A stretch of DNA of 64,000 nucleotides from Diprion similis (lineage: Eukaryota; Arthropoda; Insecta; Hymenoptera; Diprionidae). Within the stretch, counting starts at the first letter, position 1. Each line of letters opens with the position of its first letter. The DNA lies in contig NC_060109.1 of NCBI RefSeq assembly GCF_021155765.1, positions 1,017,001 to 1,081,000 of the forward strand, in the 5' to 3' direction. A program made the position numbers and the translations under genes. Below are positions 22,680 through 37,800 of this stretch, in pieces. The notes beneath the pieces were generated by a model. That model made no database searches. It worked only from the letters and a program-made list of their open reading frames with translations, and was not told the DNA's origin.

Positions 22680-25600
22680 TTTTTCCGCTGTAACTTTACA
22701 GGTGTTGCTCGCAGCGTATTGGGACTGCGTTCAATCGATTTCTCTCGCAAAATTACGTCGGAATAGTGCCCTACAGAATTAATTGCAGCACTTTTCAAAG
22801 TCGTCGAAATTTTCACCAAAAATGCAAAGGGGTTAGCCTTGGATTTTTTTCGGCCGAAAAATCTTTTGTCTGGGAATCGATTCGTATGACGTTTACTAGA
22901 CTAATTCGACGCCCAGGAACTCAGAAAACACATCAAAAATAGCGTAGGACCAGCAGCAGAGAAATGACGACGAAAATCATGAGTTTTTCGGCTGTAACTT
23001 TACAGGTGTTGCTCGCAGCGTATTGGGACTGCGTTTAATCGATTTCTCTCGCAAAATTACGTCGGAATAGTGCCCTACAGAATTAATTGCAGCACTTTTC
23101 AAAGTCGTCGAAATTTTCACCAAAAATGCAAAGGGGTTAGCCTTGGATTTTTTTTGGCTGAAAAATCTTTTGTCTGGGAATCGATTCGTATGACGTTTTC
23201 TAGACTAATTCGACGCCCAGGAACTCAGAAAACACATCAAAAATAGCGTAGGACCAGCAGCAGAGAAATGACGACGAAAATCATGAGTTTTTCGGCTGTA
23301 ACTTCACAGGTGTTGCTCGCAGCGTATTGGGACTGCGTTTAATCGATTTCTCTCGCAAAATTACGTCGGAATAGTGCCCTACAGAATTAATTGCAGCACT
23401 TTTCGAAGTCGTCGAAATTTTCACCAAAAATGCAAAGGGGTTAGCCTTGGATTTTTTTTGGCCGAAAAATCTTTTGTCTGGGAATCGATTCGTATGACGT
23501 TTTCTAGACTAATTCGACGCCCAGGAACTCAGAAAACACATCAAAAATAGCGTAGGACCAGCAGCAGAGAAATGACGACGAAAATCATGAGTTTTTCGGC
23601 TGTAACTTTACAGGTGTTGCTCGCAGCGTATTGGGACTGCGTTTAATCGATTTCTCTCGCAAAATTACGTCGGCATAGTGCCCTATAGAATTAATTGCAG
23701 CACTTTTCAAAGTCGTCGAAATTTTCACCAAAAATGCAAAGGGGTTAGCCTTGGATTTTTTTTGGCCGAAAAATCTTTTGTCTGGGAATCGATTCGTATG
23801 ACGTTTTCTCGACTAATTCGACGCCCAGGAACTCAGAAAACACATCAAAAATAGCGTAGGACCAGCAGCAGAGAAATGACGACGAAAATCATGAGTTTTT
23901 CGGCTGTAACTCTACAGGTGTTGCTCGCAGCGTATTGGGACTGCGTTTTATCGATTTCTCTCGCAAAATTACGTCGGAATAGTGCCCTACAGAATTAATT
24001 GCAGCACTTTTCAAAGTCGTCGAAATTTTCACCAAAAATGCAAAGGGGTTAGCCTTGGATTTTTTTTGGCCGAAAAATCTTTTGTCTGGGAATCGATTCG
24101 TATGACGTTTTCTAGACTAATTCGACGCTCAGGAACTCAGAAAACACATCAAAAATAGCGTAGGACCAGCAGCAGAGAAATGACGACGAAAATCATGAGT
24201 TTTTCGGCTGTAACTTTACAGGTGTTGCTCGCAGCGTATTGGGACTGCGTTTAATCGATTTCTCTCGCAAAATTACGTCGGAATAGTGCCCTACAGAATT
24301 AATTGCAGCGCTTTTCAAAGTCGTCGAAATTTTCACCAAAAATGCAAAGGGGTTAGCCTTGGATTTTTTTTGGCCGAAAAATCTTTTGTCTGGGAATCGA
24401 TTCGTATGACGTTTTCTAGACTAATTCGACGCCCAGGAACTCAGAAAACACATCAAAAATAGCGTAGGACCAGCAGCAGAGAAATGACGACGAAAATCAT
24501 GAGTTTTTCGGCTGTCACTTTACAGGTGTTGCTCGCAGCGTATTGGGACTGCGTTTAATCGATTTCTCTCGCAAAATTACGTCGGAATAGTGCCCTACAG
24601 AATTAATTGCAGCACTTTTCAAAGTCGTCGAAATTTTCACCAAAAATGCAAAGGGGTTAGCCTTGGATTTTTTTTGGCCGAAAAATCTTTTGTCTGGGAA
24701 TCGATTCGTATGACGTTTTCTAGACTAATTCGACGCCCAGGAACTCAGAAAACACATCAAAAATAGCGTAGGACCAGCAGCAGAGAAATGACGACGAAAA
24801 TCATGAGTTTTTCGGCTGTAACTTTACAGGTGTTGCTCGCAGCGTATTGGGACTGCGTTTAATCGATTTCTCTCGCAAAATTACGTCGGAATAGTGCCCT
24901 ACAGAATTAATTGCAGCACTTTTCAAAGTCGTCGAAATTTTCACCAAAAATGCAAAGGGGTTAGCCTTGGATTTTTTTTGGCCGAAAAATCTTTTGTCTG
25001 GGAATCGATTTGTATGACGTTTTCTAGACTAATTCGACGCCCAGAAACTCAGAAAACACAAAAAAAATAGCGTAGGACCAGCAGCAGAGAAATGACGACG
25101 AAAATCATGAGTTTTTCGGCTGTAACTTTACAGGTGTTGCTCGCAGCGTATTGAGACTGCGTTTAATCGATTTCTCTCGCAAAATTACGTCGGAATAGTG
25201 CCCTACAGAATTAATTGCAGCACTTTTCAAAGTCGTCGAAATTTTCACCAAAAATGCAAAGGGGTTAGCCTTGGATTTTTTTTGGCCGAAAAATCTTTTG
25301 TCTGGGAATCGATTCGTATGACGTTTTCTAGACTAATTCGACGCCCAGGAACTCAGAAAACACATCAAAAATAGCGTAGGACCAGCAGCAGAGAAATGAC
25401 GACGAAAATCATGAGTTTTTCGGCTGTAACTTTACAGGTGTTGCTCGCAGCGTATTGGGACTGCGTTTAATCGATTTCTCTCGCAAAATTACGTCGGAAT
25501 AGTGCCCTACAGAATTAATTGCAGCACTTTTCAAAGTCGTCGAAATTTTCACCAAAAATGCAAAGGGGTTAGCCTTGGATTTTTTTTGGCCGAAAAATCT

Positions 25601-28600
25601 TTTGTCTGGGAATCGATTCGTATGACGTTTTCTCGACTAATTCGACGCCCAGGAACTCAGAAAACACATCAAAAATAGCGTAGGACCAGCAGCAGAGAAA
25701 TGACGACGAAAATCATGAGTTTTTCGGCTGTCACTTTACAGGTGTTGCTCGCAGCGTATTGGGACTGCGTTCAATCGATTTCTCTCGCAAAATTACGTCG
25801 GAATAGTGCCCTACAGAATTAATTGCAGCACTTTTCAAAGTCGTCGAAATTTTCACCAAAAATGCAAAGGGGTTAGCCTTGGATTTTTTTCGGCCGAAAA
25901 ATCTTTTGTCTGGGAATCGATTCGTATGACGTTTACTAGACTAATTCGACGCCCAGGAACTCAGAAAACACATCAAAAATAGCGTAGGACCAGCAGCAGA
26001 GAAATGACGACGAAAATCATGAGTTTTTCGGCTGTAACTTTACAGGTGTTGCTCGCAGCGTATTGGGACTGCGTTTAATCGATTTCTCTCGCAAAATTAC
26101 GTCGGAATAGTGCCCTACAGAATTAATTGCAGCACTTTTCAAAGTCGTCGAAATTTTCACCAAAAATGCAAAGGGGTTAGCCTTGGATTTTTTTTGGCTG
26201 AAAAATCTTTTGTCTGGGAATCGATTCGTATGACGTTTTCTAGACTAATTCGACGCCCAGGAACTCAGAAAACACATCAAAAATAGCGTAGGACCAGCAG
26301 CAGAGAAATGACGACGAAAATCATGAGTTTTTCGGCTGTAACTTCACAGGTGTTGCTCGCAGCGTATTGGGACTGCGTTTAATCGATTTCTCTCGCAAAA
26401 TTACGTCGGAATAGTGCCCTACAGAATTAATTGCAGCACTTTTCGAAGTCGTCGAAATTTTCACCAAAAATGCAAAGGGGTTAGCCTTGGATTTTTTTTG
26501 GCCGAAAAATCTTTTGTCTGGGAATCGATTCGTATGACGTTTTCTAGACTAATTCGACGCCCAGGAACTCAGAAAACACATCAAAAATAGCGTAGGACCA
26601 GCAGCAGAGAAATGACGACGAAAATCATGAGTTTTTCGGCTGTAACTTTACAGGTGTTGCTCGCAGCGTATTGGGACTGCGTTTAATCGATTTCTCTCGC
26701 AAAATTACGTCGGCATAGTGCCCTATAGAATTAATTGCAGCACTTTTCAAAGTCGTCGAAATTTTCACCAAAAATGCAAAGGGGTTAGCCTTGGATTTTT
26801 TTTGGCCGAAAAATCTTTTGTCTGGGAATCGATTCGTATGACGTTTTCTCGACTAATTCGACGCCCAGGAACTCAGAAAACACATCAAAAATAGCGTAGG
26901 ACCAGCAGCAGAGAAATGACGACGAAAATCATGAGTTTTTCGGCTGTAACTCTACAGGTGTTGCTCGCAGCGTATTGGGACTGCGTTTTATCGATTTCTC
27001 TCGCAAAATTACGTCGGAATAGTGCCCTACAGAATTAATTGCAGCACTTTTCAAAGTCGTCGAAATTTTCACCAAAAATGCAAAGGGGTTAGCCTTGGAT
27101 TTTTTTTGGCCGAAAAATCTTTTGTCTGGGAATCGATTCGTATGACGTTTTCTAGACTAATTCGACGCTCAGGAACTCAGAAAACACATCAAAAATAGCG
27201 TAGGACCAGCAGCAGAGAAATGACGACGAAAATCATGAGTTTTTCGGCTGTAACTTTACAGGTGTTGCTCGCAGCGTATTGGGACTGCGTTTAATCGATT
27301 TCTCTCGCAAAATTACGTCGGAATAGTGCCCTACAGAATTAATTGCAGCGCTTTTCAAAGTCGTCGAAATTTTCACCAAAAATGCAAAGGGGTTAGCCTT
27401 GGATTTTTTTTGGCCGAAAAATCTTTTGTCTGGGAATCGATTCGTATGACGTTTTCTAGACTAATTCGACGCCCAGGAACTCAGAAAACACATCAAAAAT
27501 AGCGTAGGACCAGCAGCAGAGAAATGACGACGAAAATCATGAGTTTTTCGGCTGTCACTTTACAGGTGTTGCTCGCAGCGTATTGGGACTGCGTTTAATC
27601 GATTTCTCTCGCAAAATTACGTCGGAATAGTGCCCTACAGAATTAATTGCAGCACTTTTCAAAGTCGTCGAAATTTTCACCAAAAATGCAAAGGGGTTAG
27701 CCTTGGATTTTTTTTGGCCGAAAAATCTTTTGTCTGGGAATCGATTCGTATGACGTTTTCTAGACTAATTCGACGCCCAGGAACTCAGAAAACACATCAA
27801 AAATAGCGTAGGACCAGCAGCAGAGAAATGACGACGAAAATCATGAGTTTTTCGGCTGTAACTTTACAGGTGTTGCTCGCAGCGTATTGGGACTGCGTTT
27901 AATCGATTTCTCTCGCAAAATTACGTCGGAATAGTGCCCTACAGAATTAATTGCAGCACTTTTCAAAGTCGTCGAAATTTTCACCAAAAATGCAAAGGGG
28001 TTAGCCTTGGATTTTTTTTGGCCGAAAAATCTTTTGTCTGGGAATCGATTTGTATGACGTTTTCTAGACTAATTCGACGCCCAGAAACTCAGAAAACACA
28101 AAAAAAATAGCGTAGGACCAGCAGCAGAGAAATGACGACGAAAATCATGAGTTTTTCGGCTGTAACTTTACAGGTGTTGCTCGCAGCGTATTGAGACTGC
28201 GTTTAATCGATTTCTCTCGCAAAATTACGTCGGAATAGTGCCCTACAGAATTAATTGCAGCACTTTTCAAAGTCGTCGAAATTTTCACCAAAAATGCAAA
28301 GGGGTTAGCCTTGGATTTTTTTTGGCCGAAAAATCTTTTGTCTGGGAATCGATTCGTATGACGTTTTCTAGACTAATTCGACGCCCAGGAACTCAGAAAA
28401 CACATCAAAAATAGCGTAGGACCAGCAGCAGAGAAATGACGACGAAAATCATGAGTTTTTCGGCTGTAACTTTACAGGTGTTGCTCGCAGCGTATTGGGA
28501 CTGCGTTTAATCGATTTCTCTCGCAAAATTACGTCGGAATAGTGCCCTACAGAATTAATTGCAGCACTTTTCAAAGTCGTCGAAATTTTCACCAAAAATG

Positions 28601-31600
28601 CAAAGGGGTTAGCCTTGGATTTTTTTTGGCCGAAAAATCTTTTGTCTGGGAATCGATTCGTATGACGTTTTCTCGACTAATTCGACGCCCAGGAACTCAG
28701 AAAACACATCAAAAATAGCGTAGGACCAGCAGCAGAGAAATGACGACGAAAATCATGAGTTTTTCGGCTGTCACTTTACAGGTGTTGCTCGCAGCGTATT
28801 GGGACTGCGTTTAATCGATTTCTCTCGCAAAATTACGTCGGAATAGTGCCCTACAGAATTAATTGCAGCACTTTTCAAAGTCGTCGAAATTTTCACCAAA
28901 AATGCAAAGGGGTTAGCCTTGGATTTTTTTTGGCCGAAAAATCTTTTGTCTGGGAATCGATTCGTATGACGTTTTCTAGACTAATTCGACGCCCAGGAAC
29001 TCAGAAAACACATCAAAAATAGCGTAGGACCAGCAGCAGAGAAATGACGACGAAAATCATGAGTTTTTCGGCTGTAACTTTACAGGTGTTGCTCGCAGCG
29101 TATTGGGACTGCGTTTAATCGATTTCTCTCGCAAAATTACGTCGGAATAGTGCCCTACAGAATTAATTGCAGCACTTTTCAAAGTCGTCGAAATTTTCAC
29201 CAAAAATGCAAAGGGGTTAGCCTTGGATTTTTTTTGGCTGAAAAATCTTTTGTCTGGGAATCGATTCGTATGACGTTTTCTAGACTAATTCGACGCCCAG
29301 GAACTCAGAAAACACATCAAAAATAGCGTAGGACCAGCAGCAGAGAAATGACGACGAAAATCATGAGTTTTTCGGCTGTAACTTCACAGGTGTTGCTCGC
29401 AGCGTATTGGGACTGCGTTTAATCGATTTCTCTCGCAAAATTACGTCGGAATAGTGCCCTGCAGAATTAATTGCAGCACTTTTCGAAGTCGTCGAAATTT
29501 TCACCAAAAATGCAAAGGGGTTAGCCTTGGATTTTTTTTGGCCGAAAAATCTTTTGTCTGGGAATCGATTCGTATGACGTTTTCTAGACTAATTCGACGC
29601 CCAGGAACTCAGAAAACACATCAAAAATAGCGTAGGACCAGCAGCAGAGAAATGACGACGAAAATCATGAGTTTTTCGGCTGTAACTTTACAGGTGTTGC
29701 TCGCAGCGTATTGGGACTGCGTTTAATCGATTTCTCTCGCAAAATTACGTCGGCATAGTGCCCTATAGAATTAATTGCAGCACTTTTCAAAGTCGTCGAA
29801 ATTTTCACCAAAAATGCAAAGGGGTTAGCCTTGGATTTTTTTTGGCCGAAAAATCTTTTGTCTGGGAATCGATTCGTATGACGTTTTCTCGACTAATTCG
29901 ACGCCCAGGAACTCAGAAAACACATCAAAAATAGCGTAGGACCAGCAGCAGAGAAATGACGACGAAAATCATGAGTTTTTCGGCTGTAACTCTACAGGTG
30001 TTGCTCGCAGCGTATTGGGACTGCGTTTTATCGATTTCTCTCGCAAAATTACGTCGGAATAGTGCCCTACAGAATTAATTGCAGCACTTTTCAAAGTCGT
30101 CGAAATTTTCACCAAAAATGCAAAGGGGTTAGCCTTGGATTTTTTTTGGCCGAAAAATCTTTTGTCTCGGAATCGATTCGTATGACGTTTTCTAGACTAA
30201 TTCGACGCTCAGGAACTCAGAAAACACATCAAAAATAGCGTAGGACCAGCAGCAGAGAAATGACGACGAAAATCATGAGTTTTTCGGCTGTAACTTTACA
30301 GGTGTTGCTCGCAGCGTATTGGGACTGCGTTTAATCGATTTCTCTCGCAAAATTACGTCGGAATAGTGCCCTACAGAATTAATTGCAGCGCTTTTCAAAG
30401 TCGTCGAAATTTTCACCAAAAATGCAAAGGGGTTAGCCTTGGATTTTTTTTGGCCGAAAAATCTTTTGTCTGGGAATCGATTCGTATGACGTTTTCTAGA
30501 CTAATTCGACGCCCAGGAACTCAGAAAACACATCAAAAATAGCGTAGGACCAGCAGCAGAGAAATGACGACGAAAATCATGAGTTTTTCGGCTGTCACTT
30601 TACAGGTGTTGCTCGCAGCGTATTGGGACTGCGTTTAATCGATTTCTCTCGCAAAATTACGTCGGAATAGTGCCCTACAGAATTAATTGCAGCACTTTTC
30701 AAAGTCGTCGAAATTTTCACCAAAAATGCAAAGGGGTTAGCCTTGGATTTTTTTTGGCCGAAAAATCTTTTGTCTGGGAATCGATTCGTATGACGTTTTC
30801 TAGACTAATTCGACGCCCAGGAACTCAGAAAACACATCAAAAATAGCGTAGGACCAGCAGCAGAGAAATGACGACGAAAATCATGAGTTTTTCGGCTGTA
30901 ACTTTACAGGTGTTGCTCGCAGCGTATTGGGACTGCGTTTAATCGATTTCTCTCGCAAAATTACGTCGGAATAGTGCCCTACAGAATTAATTGCAGCACT
31001 TTTCAAAGTCGTCGAAATTTTCACCAAAAATGCAAAGGGGTTAGCCTTGGATTTTTTTTGGCCGAAAAATCTTTTGTCTGGGAATCGATTTGTATGACGT
31101 TTTCTAGACTAATTCGACGCCCAGAAACTCAGAAAACACAAAAAAAATAGCGTAGGACCAGCAGCAGAGAAATGACGACGAAAATCATGAGTTTTTCGGC
31201 TGTCACTTTACAGGTGTTGCTCGCAGCGTATTGGGACTGCGTTTAATCGATTTCTCTCGCAAAATTACGTCGGAATAGTGCCCTACAGAATTAATTGCAG
31301 CACTTTTCAAAGTCGTCGAAATTTTCACCAAAAATGCAAAGGGGTTAGCCTTGGATTTTTTTTGGCCGAAAAATCTTTTGTCTGGGAATCGATTCGTATG
31401 ACGTTTTCTAGACTAATTCGACGCCCAGGAACTCAGAAAACACATCAAAAATAGCGTAGGACCAGCAGCAGAGAAATGACGACGAAAATCATGAGTTTTT
31501 CGGCTGTAACTTTACAGGTGTTGCTCGCAGCGTATTGGGACTGCGTTTAATCGATTTCTCTCGCAAAATTACGTCGGAATAGTGCCCTACAGAATTAATT

Positions 31601-31800
31601 GCAGCACTTTTCAAAGTCGTCGAAATTTTCACCAAAAATGCAAAGGGGTTAGCCTTGGATTTTTTTTGGCCGAAAAATCTTTTGTCTGGGAATCGATTCG
31701 TATGACGTTTTCTCGACTAATTCGACGCCCAGGAACTCAGAAAACACATCAAAAATAGCGTAGGACCAGCAGCAGAGAAATGACGACGAAAATCATGAGT
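22680..31800 (+). repeat. Three tandem copies of a 3,040-bp (10-monomer) higher-order repeat
   Basis: At least eight private variants recur at exactly 3,040 bases. TTTTTGGCTG ends at 23,160, 26,200 and 29,240. CTTTTCGAAG, CGGCATAGTGCCCTATAG, AACTCTACAGG, ACGCTCAGG, CGATTTGTATG, CCCAGAAACTC and CACAAAAAAAATAG follow in the same order in each copy. The copies differ from each other at only a few sites. For example, TCAATCGATT and CGGCCG-preceded-by-C occur in copies 1 and 2 only, TTGAGACTGC in copies 1 and 2 only, and GTCTCGG at about 30,167 in copy 3 only. They are therefore much closer to each other than neighbouring monomers are. Confidence 0.92.
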
Positions 31801-34800
31801 TTTTCGGCTGTCACTTTACAGGTGTTGCTCGCAGCGTATTGGGACTGCGTTTAATCGATTTCTCTCGCAAAATTACGTCGGAATAGTGCCCTACAGAATT
31901 AATTGCAGCACTTTTCAAAGTCGTCGAAATTTTCACCAAAAATGCAAAGGGGTTAGCCTTGGATTTTTTTTGGCCGAAAAATCTTTTGTCTGGGAATCGA
32001 TTCGTATGACGTTTTCTAGACTAATTCGACGCCCAGGAACTCAGAAAACACATCAAAAATAGCGTAGGACCAGCAGCAGAGAAATGACGACGAAAATCAT
32101 GAGTTTTTCGGCTGTAACTTTACAGGTGTTGCTCGCAGCGTATTGGGACTGCGTTTAATCGATTTCTCTCGCAAAATTACGTCGGAATAGTGCCCTACAG
32201 AATTAATTGCAGCACTTTTCAAAGTCGTCGAAATTTTCACCAAAAATGCAAAGGGGTTAGCCTTGGATTTTTTTTGGCCGAAAAATCTTTTGTCTGGGAA
32301 TCGATTCGTATGACGTTTTCTAGACTAATTCGACGCCCAGGAACTCAGAAAACACATCAAAAATAGCGTAGGACCAGCAGCAGAGAAATGACGACGAAAA
32401 TCATGAGTTTTTCGGCTGTAACTTTACAGGTGTTGCTCGCAGCGTATTGGGACTGCGTTTAATCGATTTCTCTCGCAAAATTACGTCGGAATAGTGCCCT
32501 ACAGAATTAATTGCAGCACTTTTCAAAGTCGTCGAAATTTTCACCAAAAATGCAAAGGGGTTAGCCTTGGATTTTTTTTGGCCGAAAAATCTTTTGTCTG
32601 GGAATCGATTCGCATGACGTTTTCTCGACTAATTCGACGCCCAGGAACTCAGAAAACACATCAAAAATAGCGTAGGACCAGCAGCAGAGGAATGACGACG
32701 AAAATCATGAGTTTTTCGGCTGTCACTTTACAGGTGTTGCTCGCAGCGTATTGGGACTGCGTTTAATCGATTTCTCTCGCAAAATTACGTCGGAATAGTG
32801 CCCTACAGAATTAATTGCAGCACTTTTCAAAGTCGTCGAAATTTTCACCAAAAATGCAAAGGGGTTAGCCTTGGATTTTTTTTGGCCGAAAAATCTTTTG
32901 TCTGGGAATCGATTCGTATGACGTTTTCTAGACTAATTTGACGCCTGGGAACTCAGAAAACACATCAAAAATAGCGTAGGACCAGCAGCAGAGAAATGAC
33001 GACGAAAATCATGAGTTTTTCGGCTGTCACTTTACAGGTGTTGCTCGCAGCGTATTGGGACTGCGTTTAATCGATTTCTCTCGCGAAATTACGTCGGAAT
33101 AGTGCCCTACAGAATTAATTGCAGCACTTTTCAAAGTCGTCGAAATTTTCACCAAAAATGCAAAGAGGTTAGCCTTGGATTTTTTTTGGCCGAAAAATCT
33201 TTTTTCTGGGAATCAATTCGTATGACGTTTTCTAGACTAATTCGACGCCCAGGAACTCAGAAAACACATCAGAAATAGCGTAGGACCAGCAGCAGAGAAA
33301 TGACGACGAAAATCATGAGTTTTTCGGCTGTAACTTTACAGGTGTTGCTCGCAGCGTATTGGGACTGCGTTCAATCGATTTCTCTCGCAAAATCACGTCG
33401 GAATAGTGCCCTACAGAATTAATTGCAGCACTTTTCAAAGTCGTCGAAATTTTCACCAAAAATGCAAAGGGGTTAGCCTTGGATTTTTTTTGGCCGAAAA
33501 ATCTTTTGTCTGGGAATCGATTCGTATGACGTTTTCTAGACTAATTCGACGCCCAGGAACTCAGAAAACACATCAAAAATAGCGTAGGACCAGCAGCAGA
33601 GAAATGACGACGAAAATCATGAGTTTTTCGGCTGTAACTTTACAGGTGTTGCTCGCAGCGTATTGGGACTGCGTTTAATCGATTTCTCTCGCAAAATTAC
33701 GTCGGAATGGTGCCCTACAGAATTAATTGCAGCACTTTTCAAAGTCGTCGAAATTTTCACCAAAAATGCAAAGGGGTTAGCCTTGGATTTTTTTTGGCCG
33801 AAAAATCTTTTGTCTGGGAATCGATTCGTATGACGTTTTCTAGACTAATTCGACGCCCAGGAACTCAGAAAACACATCAAAAATAGCGTAGGACCAGCAG
33901 CAGAGAAATGACGACGAAAATCATAAGTTTTTCGGCTGTAACTTTACAGGTGTTGCTCGCAGCGTATTGAGACTGCGTTTAATCGATTTCTCTCGCAAAA
34001 TTACGTCGGAATAGTGCCCTACAGAATTGATTGCAGCACTTTTCAAAGTCGTCGAAATTTTCACCAAAAATGCAAAGGGGTTAGCCTTGGATTTTTTTTG
34101 GCCGAAAAATCTTTTGTCTGGGAATCGATTCGTATGACGTTTCCTAGACTGATTCGACGCCCAGGAACTCAGAAAACACATCAGAAATAGCGTAGGACCA
34201 GCAGCAGAGAAATGACGACGAAAATCATAAGTTTTTCGGCTGTAACTTTACAGGTGTTGCTCGCAGCGTATTGGGACTGCGTTTAATCGATTTCTCTCGC
34301 AAAATTACGTCGGAATAGTGCCCTACAGAATTAATTGCAGCACTTTTCAAAGTCGTCGAAATTTTCACCAAAAATGCAAAGGGGTTAGCCTTGGATTTTT
34401 TTTGGCCGAAAAATCTTTTGTCTGGGAATCGATTCGTATGACGTTTTCTAGACTAATTCGACGCCCAGGAACTCAGAAAACACATCAAAAATAGCGTAGG
34501 ACCAGCAGCAGAGAAATGACGACGAAAATCATGAGTTTTTCGGGTGTAACTTTACAGGTGTTGCTCGCAGCGTATTGGGACTGCGTTTGATCGATTTCTC
34601 TCGCAAAATTACGTCGGAATAGTGCCCTACAGAATTAATTGCAGCACTTTTCAAAGTCGTCGAAATTTTCACCAAAAATGCAAAGGGGTTAGCCTTGGAT
34701 TTTTTTTGGCCGAAAAATCTTTTGTCTGGGAATCGATTCGTATGACTTTTTCTAGACTAATTCGACGCCCAGGAACTCACAAAACACATCAAAAATAGCG

Positions 34801-37800
34801 TAGGACCAGCAGCAGAGAAATGACGACGAAAATCATGAGTTTTTCGGCTGTAACTTTACAGGTGTTGCTCGCAGCGTATTGGGACTGCGTTTAATCGATT
34901 TCTCTCGCAAAATTACGTCGGAATAGTGCCCTACAGAATTAATTGCAGCACTTTTCAAAGTCGTCGAAATTTTCACCAAAAATGCAAAGGGGTTAGCCTT
35001 GGATTTTTTTTGGCCGAAAAATCTTTTTTCTGGGAATCGATTCGTATGACGTTTTCTAGACCAATTCGACGCCCAGGAACTCAGAAAACACATCAAAAAT
35101 AGCGTAGGACCAGCAGCAGAGAAATGACGACGAAAATCATGAGTTTTCCGGCTGTAACTTTACAGGTGTTGCTCGCAGCGTATTGGGACTGCGTTTAATC
35201 GATTTCTCTCGCAAAATTACGTCGGAATAGTGCCCTACAGAATTAATTGCAGCACTTTTCAAAGTCGTCGAAATTTTCACCAAAAATGCAAAGGGGTTAG
35301 CCTTGGATTTTTTTTGGCCGAAAAATCTTTTGTCTGGGAATCGATTCGTATGACGTTTCCTAGACTAATTCGACGCCCAGGAACTCAGAAAACACATCAA
35401 AAATAGCGTAGGACCAGCAGCAGAGAAATGACGACGAAAATCATGAGTTTTTCGGCTGTAACTTTACAGGTGTTGCTCGCAGCGTATTGGGACTGCGTTG
35501 AATCGATTTCTCTCGCAAAATTACGTCGGAATAGTGCCCTACAGAATTAATTGCAGCACTTTTCAAAGTCGTCGAAATTTTCACCAAAAATGCGAAGGGG
35601 TTAGCCTTGGATTTTTTTTGGCCGAAAAATCTTTTGTCTGGGAATCGATTCGTATGACGTTTTCTAGACTAATTCGACGCCCAGGAACTCAGAAAACACA
35701 TCAAAAATAGCGTAGGACCAGCAGCAGAGAAATGACGACGAAAATCATGAGTTTTTCGGCTGTAACTTTACAGGTGTTGCTCGCAGCGTATTGGGACTGC
35801 GTTTAATCGATTTCTCTCGCAAAATTACGTCGGAATAGTGCCCTACAGAATTAATTGCAGCACTTTTCAAAGTCGTCGAAATTTTCACCAAAAATGCAAA
35901 GGGGTTAGCCTTGGATTTTTTTTGGCCGAAAAATCTTTTGTCTGGGAATCGATTCGTATGACGTTTTCTAGACTAATTCGACGCCCAGGAACTCAGAAAA
36001 CACATCAAAAATAGCGTAGGACCAGCAGCAGAGAAATGACGACGAAAATCATGAGTTTTTCGGCTGTAACTTTACAGGTGTTGCTCGCAGCGTATTGGGA
36101 CTGCGTTTAATCGATTTCTCTCGCAAAATTACGTCGGAATAGTGCCCTACAGAATTAATTGCAGCACTTTTCGAAGTCGTCGAAATTTTCACCGAAAATG
36201 CAAAGGGGTTAGCCTTGGATTTTTTTTGGCCGAAAAATCTTTTGTCTGGGAATCGATTCGTATGACGTTTTCTAGACTAATCCGACGCCCAGGAACTCAG
36301 AAAACACATCAAAAATAGCGTAGGACCAGCAGCAGAGAAATGACGACGAAAATCATGAGTTTTTCGGCTGTAACTTTACAGGTGTTGCTCGCAGCGTATT
36401 GGGACTGCGTTTAATCGATTTCTCTCGCAAAATTACGTCGGAATAGTGCCCTACAGAATTAATTGCAGCACTTTTCGAAGTCGTCGAAATTTTTACCGAA
36501 AATGCAAAGGGGTTAGCCTTGGATTTTTTTTGGCCGAAAAATCTTTTGTCTGGGAATCGATTCGTATGACGTCTTCTAGACTAATTCGACGCCCAGGAAC
36601 TCAGAAAACACATCAAAAATAGCGTAGGACCAGCAGCAGAGAAATGACGACGAAAATCATGAGTTTTTCGGCTGTAACTTTACAGGTGTTGCTCGCAGCG
36701 TATTGGGACTGCGTTTAATCGATTTCTCTCGCAAAATTACGTCGGAATAGTGCCCTACAGAATTAATTGCAGCACTTTTCAAAGTCGTCGAAATTTTCAC
36801 CAAAAATGCAAAGGGGTTAGCCTTGGATTTTTTTTGGCCGAAAAATCTTTTGTCTGGGAATCGATTCGTATGACGTTTTCTAGACTAATTCGACGCCCAG
36901 GAACTCAGAAAACACATCAAAAATAGCGTAGGACCAGCAGCAGAGAAATGACGACGAAAATCATGGGTTTTTCGGCTGTAACTTTACAGGTGTTGCTCGC
37001 AGCGTATTGGGACTGCGTTTAATCGATTTCTCTCGCAAAATTACGTCGGAATATTGCCCTACAGAATTAATTGCAGCACTTTTCAAAGTCGTCGAAATTT
37101 TCACCAAAAATGCAAAGGGGTTAGCCTTGGATTTTTTTTGGCCGAAAAATCTTTTGTCTGGGAATCGATTCGTATGACGTTTTCTAGACTAATTCGACGC
37201 CCAGGAACTCAGAAAACACATCAGAAATAGCGTAGGACCAGCAGCAGAGAAATGACGACGAAAATCATGAGTTTTTCGGCTGTAACTTTACAGGTGTTGC
37301 TCGCAGCGTATTGGGACTGCGTTTAATCGATTTCTCTCGCAAAATTACGTCGGAATAGTGCCCTACAGAATTAATTGCAGCACTTTTCAAAGTCGTCGAA
37401 ATTTTCACCAAAAATGCAAAGGGGTTAGCCTTGGATTTTTTTTGGCTGAAAAATCTTTTGTCTGGGAATCGATTCGTATGACGTTTTCTAGACTAATTCG
37501 ACGCCCAGGAACTCAGAAAACACATCAGAAATAGCGTAGGACCAGCAGCAGAGAAATGACGACGAAAATCATGAGTTTTTCGGCTGTAACTTTACAGGTG
37601 TTGCTCGCAGCGTATTGGGACTGCGTTTAATCGATTTCTCTCGCAAAATTACGTCGGAATAGTGCCCTACAGAATTACTTGCAGCACTTTTCAAAGTCGT
37701 CGAAATTTTCACCAAAAATGCAAAGGGGTTAGCCTTGGATTTTTTTAGCCGAAAAATCTTTTGTCTGGGAATCGATTCGTATGACGTTTTCTCGACTAAT

